DNA of 64,000 bases from Streptomyces cavernae (GCF_004023625.1 NZ_RPDJ01000033.1:62001-126000), one strand, 5' to 3'. Counted from the first letter of the stretch, positions 31,880 through 39,958 are shown. Numbers and translations are program-made. Notes: a model not told the origin generated them from the sequence alone.

Positions 31880-33991
31880 ATGGTTGATCGGGGAGCGAGC
31901 GCCCTGTCACTCCCGGACGACTGGCCCGCCCACCCGGATCCGATCCTGGCGCTCAATCTGATGGGCAGCTTCGACTGGGATCTCGACACCGGGGTGTTTC
32001 TGATGGACGCCCAGGCCCACGAGGTCTTCGACCTGCGCCCGGACGAATACGACGGCGACCCCAGGACGCTCACCTCACGTGTGCCCCCGGTCGAGGGCCG
32101 CCGTCTCGACACGTTCGTCGCCCAGGCACTGAAGGACGGCAGCGAGAACTACGGTGCCTACTTCCGCATCCGGCTGCGTGACGGGACCCTGCGCTGGACC
32201 CACACCCAGGGCTACATCCAGCGCGACGAAACCGGGCGGCCCCGCCGTGTCATCGGCATCGTCCGCGACGCCACCCAGGAGCTCAGCGACAACCGCGCCC
32301 GCCGGGAACAGGCCGACCAGGACGCCGACCGGGACCGGCAGACCAGCATCGTGCAGATGATCACGGCGGCGCTCGCCCACGCCCACACCGTCATCGACGT
32401 CATCGACGTCCTCAAGGACACCCAGGGCATCACCCACCTCGGCGCCGCCAGCCTGGTCATGGGCCTGGTGGAGGCCGGCCGCATCCGGCTGGTCGCCGAG
32501 GGACCCGCGGGCAGCTTCGTGCCCGGCACCCGGATCACCGGGATCGACGAGAACTACCCGATGAGCGAGGCAGTACGCACCCTCGCGCCGCGTTTCATCG
32601 AGTCGCCGGAGGACTTCGCCGCGTCGTACCCGCTGCTGTGGCCCCACATCACCGATCTGAAGATCACCTCGGCCGCGTACCTCCCACTGATCGTGCAGGC
32701 CCGCCCCATCGGCGCCATCGGCCTGCTCTACAGCGACCGGCGCGGCTTCACCGCCGACGAACGCAACGTCCTCGTGGCGCTCGGCAGCAGCATCGCGCAG
32801 AGCCTGCAGCGGGCGATGTTCTACGAGCAGGAGAAGGACCTGGCGCAGGGCCTGCAGCAGGCCATGCTGCCGCGCAGCATCCCCGACGTACCGGGCGCCG
32901 ACATCGCGGTCCGCTACCGCGCCGCCTCGCCCGGCGGCTCACCGGGCCGGGACATCGGCGGCGACTGGTACGACGTGATCCCCCTGCCCGGCGGAAGAGT
33001 CGGCGCGGTGATCGGCGACGTCCAGGGACACGACACCCGGGCGGCGGCCGTCATGGGCCAGCTGCGGATCGTGCTGCGCGCGTACGCCGCCGAAGGGCAC
33101 ACCCCCGCCACGGTGATGGCACGCGCCTCGGTCTTCCTCCACGAACTCGACACCGCGCGCTTCGCGACCTGCCTGTACGCGGAGGTCGACCCGGCCACCG
33201 GAGTGGTCCAGCTGGTGCGGGCGGGGCACAACGACCCGATGCTGCGCGCCAAGGACGGCACCTGCCGTCGGGTGAGCGTCGAGGGCGGGCTGCCGCTCGG
33301 GCTGTCCGCCGAGTTCGGACACATCGAGTACCCGGTCACCACCGTCGAACTCGATACCGGCGACACACTGGTGATGTGCACCGACGGCCTCGTCGAGCGG
33401 CCCGGCGTCGACGTCGACGCCGGCCTGCGGTGGCTGGGAGCGCTGATCGAGTCGGGCCCCGAGGACGTGTGTGAGCTCGCCGACCGGCTCATCGACGCGG
33501 CCGAGGAACGGGGCGGGCAGGACGACGTGGCGCTGCTGCTCCTGCGCCGCCGGGCGAGTGCCGCGGCGGACGGCGGGCGCCTGAGACAGCATGTCGCCCA
33601 GGGCGACGCGGGCGCGCTCAGCGCCGCCCGCCACATGATCCGCACCGCGGTCCGCACCTGGGGCGTCCGCGACCGCACCGACGAGGTCGAACTCGTCGCC
33701 GACGAACTGATCACCAATGCCCTCCTGCACACCGAGGGCGCCGCCGTGATCACCCTGCGCGTCCTGACAGGCAGCGCGCGCCGTCTGCGCATCGAGGTCG
33801 AGGACACCTCCAGCGCCCTGCCCAGACGCCGGGAGGCGGGCGAGCAGGGGGTGTCTGGCCGGGGGCTGCTCCTGGTGGATCAGCTCACCGACATCTGGGG
33901 CGTGGAACCGCGCGGAGGCGGCAAGGTGGTCTGGTGCGAGTTCGAGGTGCCGGAGGGGGCCCGGGGCCGGGCTGAGCAGGGGGAGTGGTAG
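31880..33991 (+). CDS. PAS-GAF-PP2C(SpoIIE)-HATPase regulatory phosphatase
   Basis: 703-residue cytosolic regulator. In order: a PAS domain (about 20-130, LNLMGSFDWDLDTGVF), a GAF domain (about 155-310, ending FTADERNVLVALGSSIAQSL), a SpoIIE-type PP2C phosphatase (about 325-550, with DIGGDWYDV, IGDVQGHD and VMCTDGLVE) and an RsbW-like HATPase_c kinase module (about 565-695, ELVADELITNALLH and GRGLLLVDQL). Such proteins read a signal through PAS/GAF and act on anti-sigma/anti-anti-sigma partners by phosphorylating and dephosphorylating them. The start is ATG at 31880 after AAGGTGG. No STAS-domain partner is adjacent. Confidence 0.9.
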   Translation: MVDRGASALSLPDDWPAHPDPILALNLMGSFDWDLDTGVFLMDAQAHEVFDLRPDEYDGDPRTLTSRVPPVEGRRLDTFVAQALKDGSENYGAYFRIRLRDGTLRWTHTQGYIQRDETGRPRRVIGIVRDATQELSDNRARREQADQDADRDRQTSIVQMITAALAHAHTVIDVIDVLKDTQGITHLGAASLVMGLVEAGRIRLVAEGPAGSFVPGTRITGIDENYPMSEAVRTLAPRFIESPEDFAASYPLLWPHITDLKITSAAYLPLIVQARPIGAIGLLYSDRRGFTADERNVLVALGSSIAQSLQRAMFYEQEKDLAQGLQQAMLPRSIPDVPGADIAVRYRAASPGGSPGRDIGGDWYDVIPLPGGRVGAVIGDVQGHDTRAAAVMGQLRIVLRAYAAEGHTPATVMARASVFLHELDTARFATCLYAEVDPATGVVQLVRAGHNDPMLRAKDGTCRRVSVEGGLPLGLSAEFGHIEYPVTTVELDTGDTLVMCTDGLVERPGVDVDAGLRWLGALIESGPEDVCELADRLIDAAEERGGQDDVALLLLRRRASAAADGGRLRQHVAQGDAGALSAARHMIRTAVRTWGVRDRTDEVELVADELITNALLHTEGAAVITLRVLTGSARRLRIEVEDTSSALPRRREAGEQGVSGRGLLLVDQLTDIWGVEPRGGGKVVWCEFEVPEGARGRAEQGEW

Positions 33992-34086
33992 GGCTGGCTG
34001 AGCGGCTGCGGGTCGTGGGGCTCGTGTTGAGCATCGTGAGTCGTAGGGCTGGCTGAGCGGCTGGGGGACGCGGGGCTCGTGTTGAG
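33988..34086. repeat. Segmental direct duplication after the PAS-GAF-SpoIIE gene
   Basis: A block beginning GTAGGGCTGGCTGAGCGGCTG is present at 33988-34008 and again at 34043-34063. A second block, GGGGCTCGTGTTGAG, is at 34017-34031 and 34072-34086, giving a 55-base tandem duplication with small differences. Related GGGCTGAGCAGCGGGAG pieces continue to about 34150. No gene is seen between 33992 and 34179. Confidence 0.65.
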
Positions 34087-34179
34087 ATGCGGGAGCCTGG
34101 GGCTGGTCTGAGCAGCGGGAGTGCGTGGCCGGGCTGAGCAGCGGGAGACGCGGGCGGTTGCGGGTGGCACTCTGGACGC

Positions 34180-35040
34180 ATGCCGGAACTGCCCGAGGTC
34201 GAGGCGCTGAAGGACTTCCTCACTGAGCACCTCGTCGGCCGCGAGATCGTACGGGTGCTGCCCGTCGCCATCAGCGTCCTCAAGACATACGACCCGCCCC
34301 TCACCGCCCTCGAGGGCAGTGAGGTGTCCGCGGTGCACCGGCACGGCAAGTTCCTGGACCTGACCGCCGGAGACCTCCACCTGGTGACGCATCTGGCCCG
34401 CGCGGGCTGGCTGCACTGGCGGGACCGGCTGCCCGACGGCGCGCCCCGCCCCGGCAAGGGCCCGCTGGCGCTGCGGGTCGCCCTGGAGACCGGGGAGGGC
34501 TTCGACCTCACCGAGGCGGGCACCCAGAAGCGGCTCGCGGTGTACGTCGTACACGACCCCTCCGACGTCCCTGGCATCGCCCGCCTCGGCCCCGACCCGC
34601 TCTCCGACGACTTCGACGCGGCGGCCCTCGCCCGGCTCCTGGCGGGCGAGCGACGGCAGCTCAAGGGCGCGCTGCGCGACCAGGCCCTGATCGCGGGGGT
34701 GGGCAACGCCTACAGTGACGAGATCCTGCACGCGGCGCGGATGTCGCCCTTCAAACTCGCCGCGTCCCTCACGGACGACGAGACCCGGCGCCTGTACGAG
34801 GCTTTGCGCGCAACACTCACCGAGGCCGTCGAACGCTCCCGGGGTGTGGCGGCGGGGCGGCTGAAGACGGAGAAGAAGAGCGGTCTGCGGGTCCACGGCC
34901 GCACCGGCGAGCCCTGCCCGGTGTGCGGCGACACCATCCGCGAGGTCTCCTTCAGCGACTCCTCGCTCCAGTACTGCCCGACCTGCCAGACGGGCGGCAA
35001 GCCGCTCGCGGACCGGAGGATGTCGCGCCTGCTGAAGTAG
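34180..35040 (+). CDS. Fpg/Nei family DNA glycosylase/AP lyase
   Basis: 286-residue base-excision repair glycosylase. It begins MPELPEVE, with the Pro2 nucleophile and Glu3 that define the MutM/Nei family, has the H2TH segment (LKGALRDQALIAGVGNAYSDEILH), and ends with a zinc finger, CPVC and CPTC about 20 residues apart. It excises oxidised bases such as formamidopyrimidines or oxidised pyrimidines and nicks the abasic site. ATG at 34180. It is convergent with a GNAT gene. Whether it is closer to Fpg or Nei cannot be settled by eye. Confidence 0.92.
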   Translation: MPELPEVEALKDFLTEHLVGREIVRVLPVAISVLKTYDPPLTALEGSEVSAVHRHGKFLDLTAGDLHLVTHLARAGWLHWRDRLPDGAPRPGKGPLALRVALETGEGFDLTEAGTQKRLAVYVVHDPSDVPGIARLGPDPLSDDFDAAALARLLAGERRQLKGALRDQALIAGVGNAYSDEILHAARMSPFKLAASLTDDETRRLYEALRATLTEAVERSRGVAAGRLKTEKKSGLRVHGRTGEPCPVCGDTIREVSFSDSSLQYCPTCQTGGKPLADRRMSRLLK

Positions 35041-35101
35041 CGCCCGGCAGGCAACCCGGCAGGCAGCTCGGCTTCGGGCGCCCGGCAGGCAGCCCGGCAG
35101 G
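35041..35101. repeat. 23-base direct repeat between convergent genes
   Basis: A 23-base block starting CGCCCGGCAGGCA occurs at 35041-35063 and at 35079-35101 with one difference, each itself built from two CCCGGCAGG units. It fills the space between the glycosylase stop and the end of the minus-strand GNAT gene and may act in 3' end formation. Confidence 0.6.
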
Positions 35102-35107
35102 GGAGGG

Positions 35108-35620
35108 TCAGCGCACCAGTTCGGCGGCCAGCAGGTCCATCAGGAGTCCGTCGTGCCAGCTGCCGTCCGCGCCGCGCTCGTAGCTGCGCATGATGCCCAC
35201 CGGCCGGAACCCGACCTTCGTGTAGCAGCGGATCGCCGCCGCGTTGCCGGCCGCCGGGTCGATGACCAGACGGTGGTAGCCGTGGTCGTCGACGAGGTGG
35301 CGGGCGAGAGTGCGCACGGTGTCGGCTCCCAGGCCGCGGCCGTGCACCGCCGGGTCCAGGAACACATCGATGCCGGCGTGCCGGTAGTCCGGGTCCTCCT
35401 CGGCGTACCACTGGGCCATGCCGATGATCCGGTCCTGGTACCGGACGGTCAGCGGATGGATGCCGGGGTCCTGAAGGTCGGCCACGATGTCCGCTTCGAG
35501 ATCGTCCCCACCCCGCCACCAGGCACGTACTTCGGGAGTGGCGCGGATGGCGGCCAGTGCGGAGACGTCCTCGACGGTGGTGGGGAGGAGGACCACCAAG
35601 GCGCCGCGCAGCACTGTCAT
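35108..35620 (-). CDS. GNAT acetyltransferase, AAC(6')-like
   Basis: 170-residue GNAT enzyme resembling aminoglycoside 6'-N-acetyltransferase-type sequences. It contains WYAEEDPDYRHAGIDVFLD, the acetyl-CoA loop HGRGLGADTVRTLARH and the C-terminal NAAAIRCYTKVGFRPVG. In Streptomyces such genes may serve self-protection, but many have other substrates. The start ATG at 35620 lacks a clear ribosome site; an in-frame start at 35704 would add an Arg-rich tail, so I keep 35620 with some doubt. The 205 bases to the next gene upstream hold no gene. Confidence 0.75.
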   Translation of the reverse strand: MTVLRGALVVLLPTTVEDVSALAAIRATPEVRAWWRGGDDLEADIVADLQDPGIHPLTVRYQDRIIGMAQWYAEEDPDYRHAGIDVFLDPAVHGRGLGADTVRTLARHLVDDHGYHRLVIDPAAGNAAAIRCYTKVGFRPVGIMRSYERGADGSWHDGLLMDLLAAELVR

Positions 35621-35825
35621 GACGCGAAACAGTACGCGGTGGTGCTGTCTCCGCAGGGGCCGGCAGGTGTCCGGGGGAGAACGCACCTGCCTGCCCCTGC
35701 GCATGACGCCCGCCCGGGAGAGGATGTGGACAAGGCGGGCACCACGGGACCTCGCGGTCCACTCACTCCAGCGAAACAGGGGGCCGAGGTGTCACCTCGG
35801 GCGCCACGGAAATGCGGGAGAGGGC

Positions 35826-36476
35826 TCAGCGTGACTTGAGCGTCACCAGTTTCTCGCCGTCCGCCGTGCGGACCTCGAAGCGGGCGATCTCGCTGGGGTG
35901 GGCCGCCGCGCCGCCCTGCATGGCGGTCGCTTCGCCGCTTCCCCCGGACCCGACCCAGGACATCACGGTCTGCTCGGAGCCGTCCTTGGTGACCGCGACG
36001 AGATGGCAGGCCCGGCGGCCGGTGGGGTCCTTGATGGTGAAGTCGACCTGGCTGCCCCAGGCACGGTTCAGCGTCGTCACCTTGGCGGAGACGCCCGACC
36101 GGGCGTCGCTCGCCTGGAGCCGCATCCCGTCGGTCCCGCCCCCGCTGAACACGGCGATGACGGGGCCGCCCGCGGCGAACACGACCGCCGCGGCCACCGC
36201 GACCAGCCAGCGCCTGCGCCCGGTGCGGCGCATCGCGGCCACATCGCGCAGGAGCTGGTCCAGCATCCCCGGGCGGGGCGCGGCGAACGGGTCGACCGAG
36301 TCCGGAGTCGAGTCCGCGTAGGCCTTCAGTACATGTGTGGTGGGACGGAGTTCATGGAACTGTGCCACGCACCGGGGGCAGTCCATGAGATGGTCTTCGA
36401 AGCGGAATGCGTCCGCCCGGTCCAACACGCCGAGCGCGTAGGCGCCGACATCGCGATGGCGTTCCAGGGGCGTCAT
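35826..36476 (-). CDS. Zinc-finger (ZAS) transmembrane anti-sigma factor
   Basis: 216-residue anti-sigma factor. The N-terminal zinc-binding anti-sigma domain has HLMDCPRC (His-x3-Cys-x2-Cys) preceded by the upstream His of MTPLERHRDVG. One membrane helix lies near residues 88-110 (WLVAVAAAVVFAAGGPVIAVF). The outer C-terminal domain (about 105 residues: VSWVGSGGSGEA-type segment, ending LVTLKSR) resembles the sensor part of RslA-like proteins. ATG at 36476 follows GAGGA. It lies downstream of the ECF sigma gene on the same strand, separated by one unknown gene, and should hold that sigma factor inactive until a redox or envelope signal arrives. Confidence 0.88.
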   Translation of the reverse strand: MTPLERHRDVGAYALGVLDRADAFRFEDHLMDCPRCVAQFHELRPTTHVLKAYADSTPDSVDPFAAPRPGMLDQLLRDVAAMRRTGRRRWLVAVAAAVVFAAGGPVIAVFSGGGTDGMRLQASDARSGVSAKVTTLNRAWGSQVDFTIKDPTGRRACHLVAVTKDGSEQTVMSWVGSGGSGEATAMQGGAAAHPSEIARFEVRTADGEKLVTLKSR

Positions 36477-36500
36477 GCCGAATCCTCATACCGGTGGTGG

Positions 36501-36527
36501 GGGTGGGTTTTTTCTTCTTGCCCACCC
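36501..36527 (-). other. Hairpin upstream of the anti-sigma gene
   Basis: GGGTGGG at 36501-36507 pairs with CCCACCC at 36521-36527 across a 13-base pyrimidine/purine loop (T6 run on the plus strand). It sits in the 131-base gap between the unknown gene and the anti-sigma gene and could tune the sigma to anti-sigma ratio. Confidence 0.35.
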
Positions 36528-36607
36528 GTACGCACCAGACAGTCGAATCACTCAAGAACCGGCCGCAAAAGAACCAGCGGAAGATTACCAGTCGATAACG
36601 GGAATCG

Positions 36608-37123
36608 TCAGAAAAGGTGAATGGCCAGGTGGCCGAGGGGGAGTCCGAGCCGCCAGGCCGGCGTCCACACCTTCGGGCCGTCGTCCTCTCCGGGGATCGA
36701 CCCGCCGCCCGGTACGGCGTCCAGATCCGGCGCCAGCAACTCCGTCTCCTCCAGCCACCGCCACGCGGCCTCCGCCAGCTGCAGATCCGGATCGGGGGTG
36801 CCCGATTCCCGCACGTCGGCGGCGAGCTTCGCCATCCGCTCGGCCACCCAGTCCTGCCACCTCTGGTCGTACGCGGTCAGCGACAGCCAGGTCTCCAGCT
36901 GGGTGACCACCCGGATTCCGGAGAGCTCACCGCTGGTGTCGGACAGGAAAATGGTCAGTGCCAGGGCGTCGCGCCCCGCGCGGAACTCGAAGGACGTCGG
37001 CGGCATCAGGTCGCCCGTCCGCAGCAGCTCGTCGGCGATGTACTCGGCGTACAACCACGCCATCGGGACGGTCAGTTCCCCTCCGCCTGCGCCGTCCGTG
37101 CTCTCTTGGCCTCTGTGCAGCAT
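36608..37123 (-). CDS. Conserved-looking hypothetical protein between sigma and anti-sigma genes
   Basis: 171-residue protein I do not recognise. It is acidic, rich in Trp and Leu, and has no Cys, no signal peptide and no membrane segment. Helical stretches such as MAWLYAEYIADELLRTG and LQLAEAAWRWLEETELLAPDL suggest a compact cytosolic fold. ATG at 37123 is chosen because GGAGGAGG lies 9 bases upstream. It sits 133 bases after the ECF sigma gene and 131 before the anti-sigma gene, all on the minus strand, so it is probably co-transcribed and may be a third part of the regulatory circuit (inference). Confidence 0.6.
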   Translation of the reverse strand: MLHRGQESTDGAGGGELTVPMAWLYAEYIADELLRTGDLMPPTSFEFRAGRDALALTIFLSDTSGELSGIRVVTQLETWLSLTAYDQRWQDWVAERMAKLAADVRESGTPDPDLQLAEAAWRWLEETELLAPDLDAVPGGGSIPGEDDGPKVWTPAWRLGLPLGHLAIHLF

Positions 37124-37256
37124 CCCTTCCTGCCTCCTCCGGTGCGTGCGCTTCGCCGGCCCCGGTGCCCCGGTTGGAACACGGATAGGGACTAGCCGAC
37201 CCTCAACCGGGTTGCTCAGCAAGGCGCTTTACGAAGGATTTGCCGATCCTTCGGTT

Positions 37257-37808
37257 TCACCGCAGGTCGGACGCGTATCCCGGAAGAACCCGGCGCAGGG
37301 CGCGCAGCGCGTAGTACGCGCGAGACTTCACCGTACCGGGCGGAATTCCCAGGGCCTTGGCGGCTTCCGCCACACTCGCACCCCGGAAATACACCTGCAC
37401 CAGTACTTCACGGTGTTCGGGAGTGAGTGTCTTCACAGCTTCCCGTACGTCGAGCATTGCGGCCGAACGTTCGGCGTGATCCGCACACACCCGGGCGTTC
37501 TCCAGGACCGCGTCGCCCACCTCGGCGGGCCGGGCCTGCCGCGCCCGGCGCGCGTCGATGGCCAGGCGCCGGCCGACGGTCAGCAGCCAGGGGCGCACGG
37601 AGTCGTAGTCGGCGCTCAGTGCCTCGGGGTGCTGCCAGGCACGTACGAAGGTCTCCTGCACGAGGTCCTCGGCGCGCTGCCGGTCGCCGTCGCTCAACCG
37701 CAGCATGAGGGCGAAGAGCGGGCGGCCGTGCTCGCGCTGGAGTGCGGCGAGCTCGTGCTCGCAGGTGGTGGCACCGCGGGTACGGGTGCGGGTGGGTGCG
37801 GCCGTCAT
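37257..37808 (-). CDS. ECF RNA polymerase sigma factor (SigL/SigK-like, ECF19 type)
   Basis: 183-residue ECF sigma factor. Region 2 runs from FALMLRLSDGDRQRAEDLVQ to FVRAWQHPEALS and RPWLLTVGRRLAIDARR. Region 4 is LTPEHREVLVQVYFRGAS to IPPGTVKSRAYYALRALR. The sequence style resembles mycobacterial SigL, whose partner is also a ZAS anti-sigma factor, and such a gene lies two genes downstream (35826). ATG at 37808 has no clear ribosome site, so it may be leaderless. It normally directs its own operon and a small stress regulon. Confidence 0.9.
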   Translation of the reverse strand: MTAAPTRTRTRGATTCEHELAALQREHGRPLFALMLRLSDGDRQRAEDLVQETFVRAWQHPEALSADYDSVRPWLLTVGRRLAIDARRARQARPAEVGDAVLENARVCADHAERSAAMLDVREAVKTLTPEHREVLVQVYFRGASVAEAAKALGIPPGTVKSRAYYALRALRRVLPGYASDLR

Positions 37809-37932
37809 GGCCGTATGGCAACGCGTCGTGCGGCGTCGGTACAGGGCAAGGACAGAGGTCTGCGACGGGCGGTTGCCAGGAGTCGACGAACGGTGCGACG
37901 AGCGGTCGGCGGCCGTTACCCGGAAGCCGCGG

Positions 37933-38092
37933 TTCTCCGAAGCTGCTGCTCCCGGAGGGTGCCGTTCCCGGGGAAGGCCGTTTCCGGAGGATGCGGTTTC
38001 CGGAGTGGCCGTTTCCGGAGGTGCGCGTTTCCGGAGGTGGCCGTTTTCCGAAGGCTGCCGTTTCCGGAAGGGGGCGTTTCCGGAGGCTGCCG
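37933..38092. repeat. Tandem array of about ten 16-base units (consensus TTTCCGGAGGnnGCCG)
   Basis: Clear units start at 37965, 37981, 37997, 38012, 38028, 38044, 38061 and 38077, with spacing 15-17 bases; two more decayed units lie at about 37933 and 37950. Each carries TTTCCGGA, and one contains the palindrome TTCCGGAA. There are no unique spacers, so this is not a CRISPR array. It occupies the gap between the ECF sigma gene start and the universal stress gene end, and reading frames through it look artificial. Confidence 0.75.
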
Positions 38093-38108
38093 CCGACGGA
38101 GTCCGCCT

Positions 38109-38148
38109 CAGGTGTTCGCCCTCGTCTTCAGGTGTTCACCCTCGTCAT
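38109..38148. repeat. 20-base tandem duplicate
   Basis: Two adjacent 20-base copies, 38109-38128 and 38129-38148, both beginning CAGGTGTTC and differing at two positions, directly follow the 16-base array and precede the universal stress gene stop. Confidence 0.7.
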
Positions 38149-38179
38149 CGGATGCCGGACGGCCCGGCGTGCCTCGTGC

Positions 38180-38641
38180 TCAGGGCACCACCGTGACCGG
38201 CCAGCGCCCCGCCTTGACCAAGCGGATCGCGACCGATCCCACGATCCGGTGCCCGGCCTGTTCGGAGGCGCCCACCACCACCGCGTCCGCCTTCAGTTCG
38301 TCCGCGGCCTTCACCAGGCCGACGTACGGGTCACCGCGGAACGTATGGAACTCCCACCGCACCTGGAAGATGTCCTTGTCCTTCTCGGTGGCTTCCCGGA
38401 TCTGCCGGATGAGATCCTCGGCGATCGCGTCGGTCGTCTCGGCCACCGGCGCGCCCAGCGCCGCGCCCGCCGCCATCACCGGCTGCACGTACACCAGCGC
38501 CAGCAGCGCGTGCTGGCGCCGGGCGAGTCCCGCGGCGTAGGCGGCGGCCCGCAACGAGGAGTCGGAGCCGTCCACCCCGACCACGATGACCTTGGGCCCG
38601 TCCGTACCCCGCTCGAACCGCTCGGCATGCCGTTCCGTCAC
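38180..38641 (-). CDS. Universal stress protein (UspA family)
   Basis: 153-residue single-domain Usp. It begins VIVVGVDGSDSSLRAAAYAAG and ends VVVGASEQAGHRIVGSVA then AGRWPVTVVP, the ATP-binding pattern of the MJ0577-like branch, although the usual GxxG spacing is loosened at the SEQAG segment. It probably binds ATP and helps survival under starvation or hypoxia; no partner kinase is adjacent. The start is ATG at 38641. The promoter side abuts the inverted-repeat element at 38719. Confidence 0.88.
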   Translation of the reverse strand: MTERHAERFERGTDGPKVIVVGVDGSDSSLRAAAYAAGLARRQHALLALVYVQPVMAAGAALGAPVAETTDAIAEDLIRQIREATEKDKDIFQVRWEFHTFRGDPYVGLVKAADELKADAVVVGASEQAGHRIVGSVAIRLVKAGRWPVTVVP

Positions 38642-38799
38642 GCCCCGAGGCTATCGGAGTACCGGACGGGACCCGAGCGGACCCCACTGCCCCCACCGCC
38701 CCCCGGAAACTCGGAGCTCTAAGGGGGCCTTGCACTATGAGCGTCCGATGAGGTCGCGTGGTCTGGTGCCGTGCATCGCAAGGCGCCGGAGAGCCCTGG

Positions 38800-38843
38800 A
38801 TGGGGGTGCCCCCTGCTCGAGCGGAGCCGAGAGCTTGGGGGAG
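38800..38843 (+). repeat. 44-base dispersed-type repeat, copy 1
   Basis: Quasi-palindromic block starting ATGGGGGTGCCCCCTGCTCG and ending GAGCTTGGGGGAG. From memory such CTCGAGC/GAGCTTGGGGG hairpins recur in intergenic regions of many Streptomyces genomes. It differs from copy 2 at one base. Confidence 0.7.
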
Positions 38844-38873
38844 GAGCTACCTGGGCTTTTCGGCAACGCGGCG

Positions 38874-38917
38874 ATGGGGGTGCCCCCTGCTCGAGCGCAG
38901 CCGAGAGCTTGGGGGAG
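38874..38917 (+). repeat. 44-base dispersed-type repeat, copy 2
   Basis: Second, nearly identical copy of the quasi-palindromic block, in the same orientation, separated from copy 1 by 30 bases and lying inside the same inverted-repeat element. Confidence 0.7.
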
Positions 38918-39064
38918 CGGTGCCAGGCCGCGCGACCCGGGCGGGCATAGTGCAAGGACCCCTAAGTCGCACGGACGACCCACACTGCTCCCAACGGGTG
39001 GTCTCATACCCCCGCCCCGGTGTCATCGAGCTCGTCGGCCCAGGAATCGGGCGACTGATGACCT

Positions 39065-39919
39065 ATGACCCAGGATCAGTTGACCCAGGATCAGCTCCTG
39101 TCGCGCCGTCGCGTGTTGCAGGTCGGCACCGCGGTGGTGGGCGCGGCCACCGTGGCCCAACTGTTCACGGACCGGCCCGGCGCCGCCCCCTCCGCCGCAC
39201 CGGCCCGCCCCGCCCCCGGCCCCCGGGGCAGCGGACCGCTGAGGCCCTCCAGCTACCGGCTGCAACCCATCACGGGCTACGGGCCCCAGCGGGCCGAAAG
39301 AGGCCGGTCCGTCGTACGGAGCCGGCCGTTCCTGAGGCTGGACGGGCGCCACCGCAGCATGGTGCTCACCTTCGACGACGGTCCCGACCCGCGCTACACC
39401 CCGGACGTCCTGAGGATCCTGCGGCAGTACGGCGTACGCGCCATGTTCTTCGTGTGCGGCGGGATGGCGCAGGAGAACACCGAACTGCTGCGCGAGATGG
39501 CTTACGACGGTCACGTCGTCGGCAACCACACCTGGTCCCATCCCCTGCTGACCCGGCTCTCCCGTTCCCAGATCCGCTCGGAACTGGAACGCACCAGCGA
39601 TGTTGTGCTGAGGGCGTCCGGTCAGTGGCCCGGATGGTTCCGCGCCCCCTACGGAGCCTGGAACCGCGACGCCTACGAGATCGGCGCCGAACTCGGAATG
39701 GAACCGCTCGCCTGGTCCGTGGACACCCTCGACTGGAGGTCTCCCGGCCCCCGCGCCATCGTCGACCGTGTCACGGGTGGGGCGGCGCCCGGTGCCATCG
39801 TCCTCGCGCACGACGCGGGCGGCGACCGCTCAGGGAGCGTCCAGGCGCTGCGTGACTATCTACCGCGACTGCTGCGCTCCGGTTACCGCCTGACCGTCCC
39901 GCGCCGTTCCTCGGCGTAG
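39065..39919 (+). CDS. Tat-exported polysaccharide deacetylase (NodB domain, CE4)
   Basis: 284-residue secreted deacetylase. The N-terminus LLSRRRVLQVGTAVVG has the twin-arginine pattern of Tat signals, ending near residue 45. The NodB domain (about 95-280) shows TFDDGPDP (catalytic Asp and metal Asp), NHTWSHP (His-x3-His metal ligands), RAPYGAW and a C-terminal IVLAHD. It should remove N-acetyl groups from chitin or peptidoglycan. The start ATG at 39065 is followed by a 15-base tandem duplication (39066-39080 and 39081-39095) that encodes a repeated TQDQL; an out-of-frame ATG at 39058 is discounted. The ribosome site is weak. Confidence 0.88.
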   Translation: MTQDQLTQDQLLSRRRVLQVGTAVVGAATVAQLFTDRPGAAPSAAPARPAPGPRGSGPLRPSSYRLQPITGYGPQRAERGRSVVRSRPFLRLDGRHRSMVLTFDDGPDPRYTPDVLRILRQYGVRAMFFVCGGMAQENTELLREMAYDGHVVGNHTWSHPLLTRLSRSQIRSELERTSDVVLRASGQWPGWFRAPYGAWNRDAYEIGAELGMEPLAWSVDTLDWRSPGPRAIVDRVTGGAAPGAIVLAHDAGGDRSGSVQALRDYLPRLLRSGYRLTVPRRSSA

Positions 39920-39934
39920 GGCGGTCCGTCGTGG

Positions 39935-39958
39935 GAGGGCTCAGCCGCGGGAGCCCTC
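39935..39958. terminator. Short bidirectional hairpin between deacetylase and sortase genes
   Basis: GAGGGCTC at 39935-39942 pairs with GAGCCCTC at 39951-39958 across an 8-base loop; the right arm touches the sortase stop codon. It lies between two convergent genes. Confidence 0.6.

Larger units (their letters stand above)
38719..38966. mobile_element. MITE-like noncoding element with terminal inverted repeats
   Basis: A 21-base end at 38719-38739 matches the reverse complement of 38946-38966 at 19 of 21 positions. Pairing continues inward: GGTCGCGTGGTCTGGTGCCG (left, about 38753-38772) against the right side with four differences, all of which would form G-U pairs in RNA. The 248-base interior encodes nothing convincing and carries two 44-base repeats. 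No target-site duplication is obvious. It resembles a miniature inverted-repeat element or a long structured RNA; a transposase relative was not found in the window. Confidence 0.55.

Noticed and set aside
37933..38092. Possible CRISPR array
   Set aside because: Units are 15-17 bases and directly abutting, with no unique spacers and no cas genes nearby.
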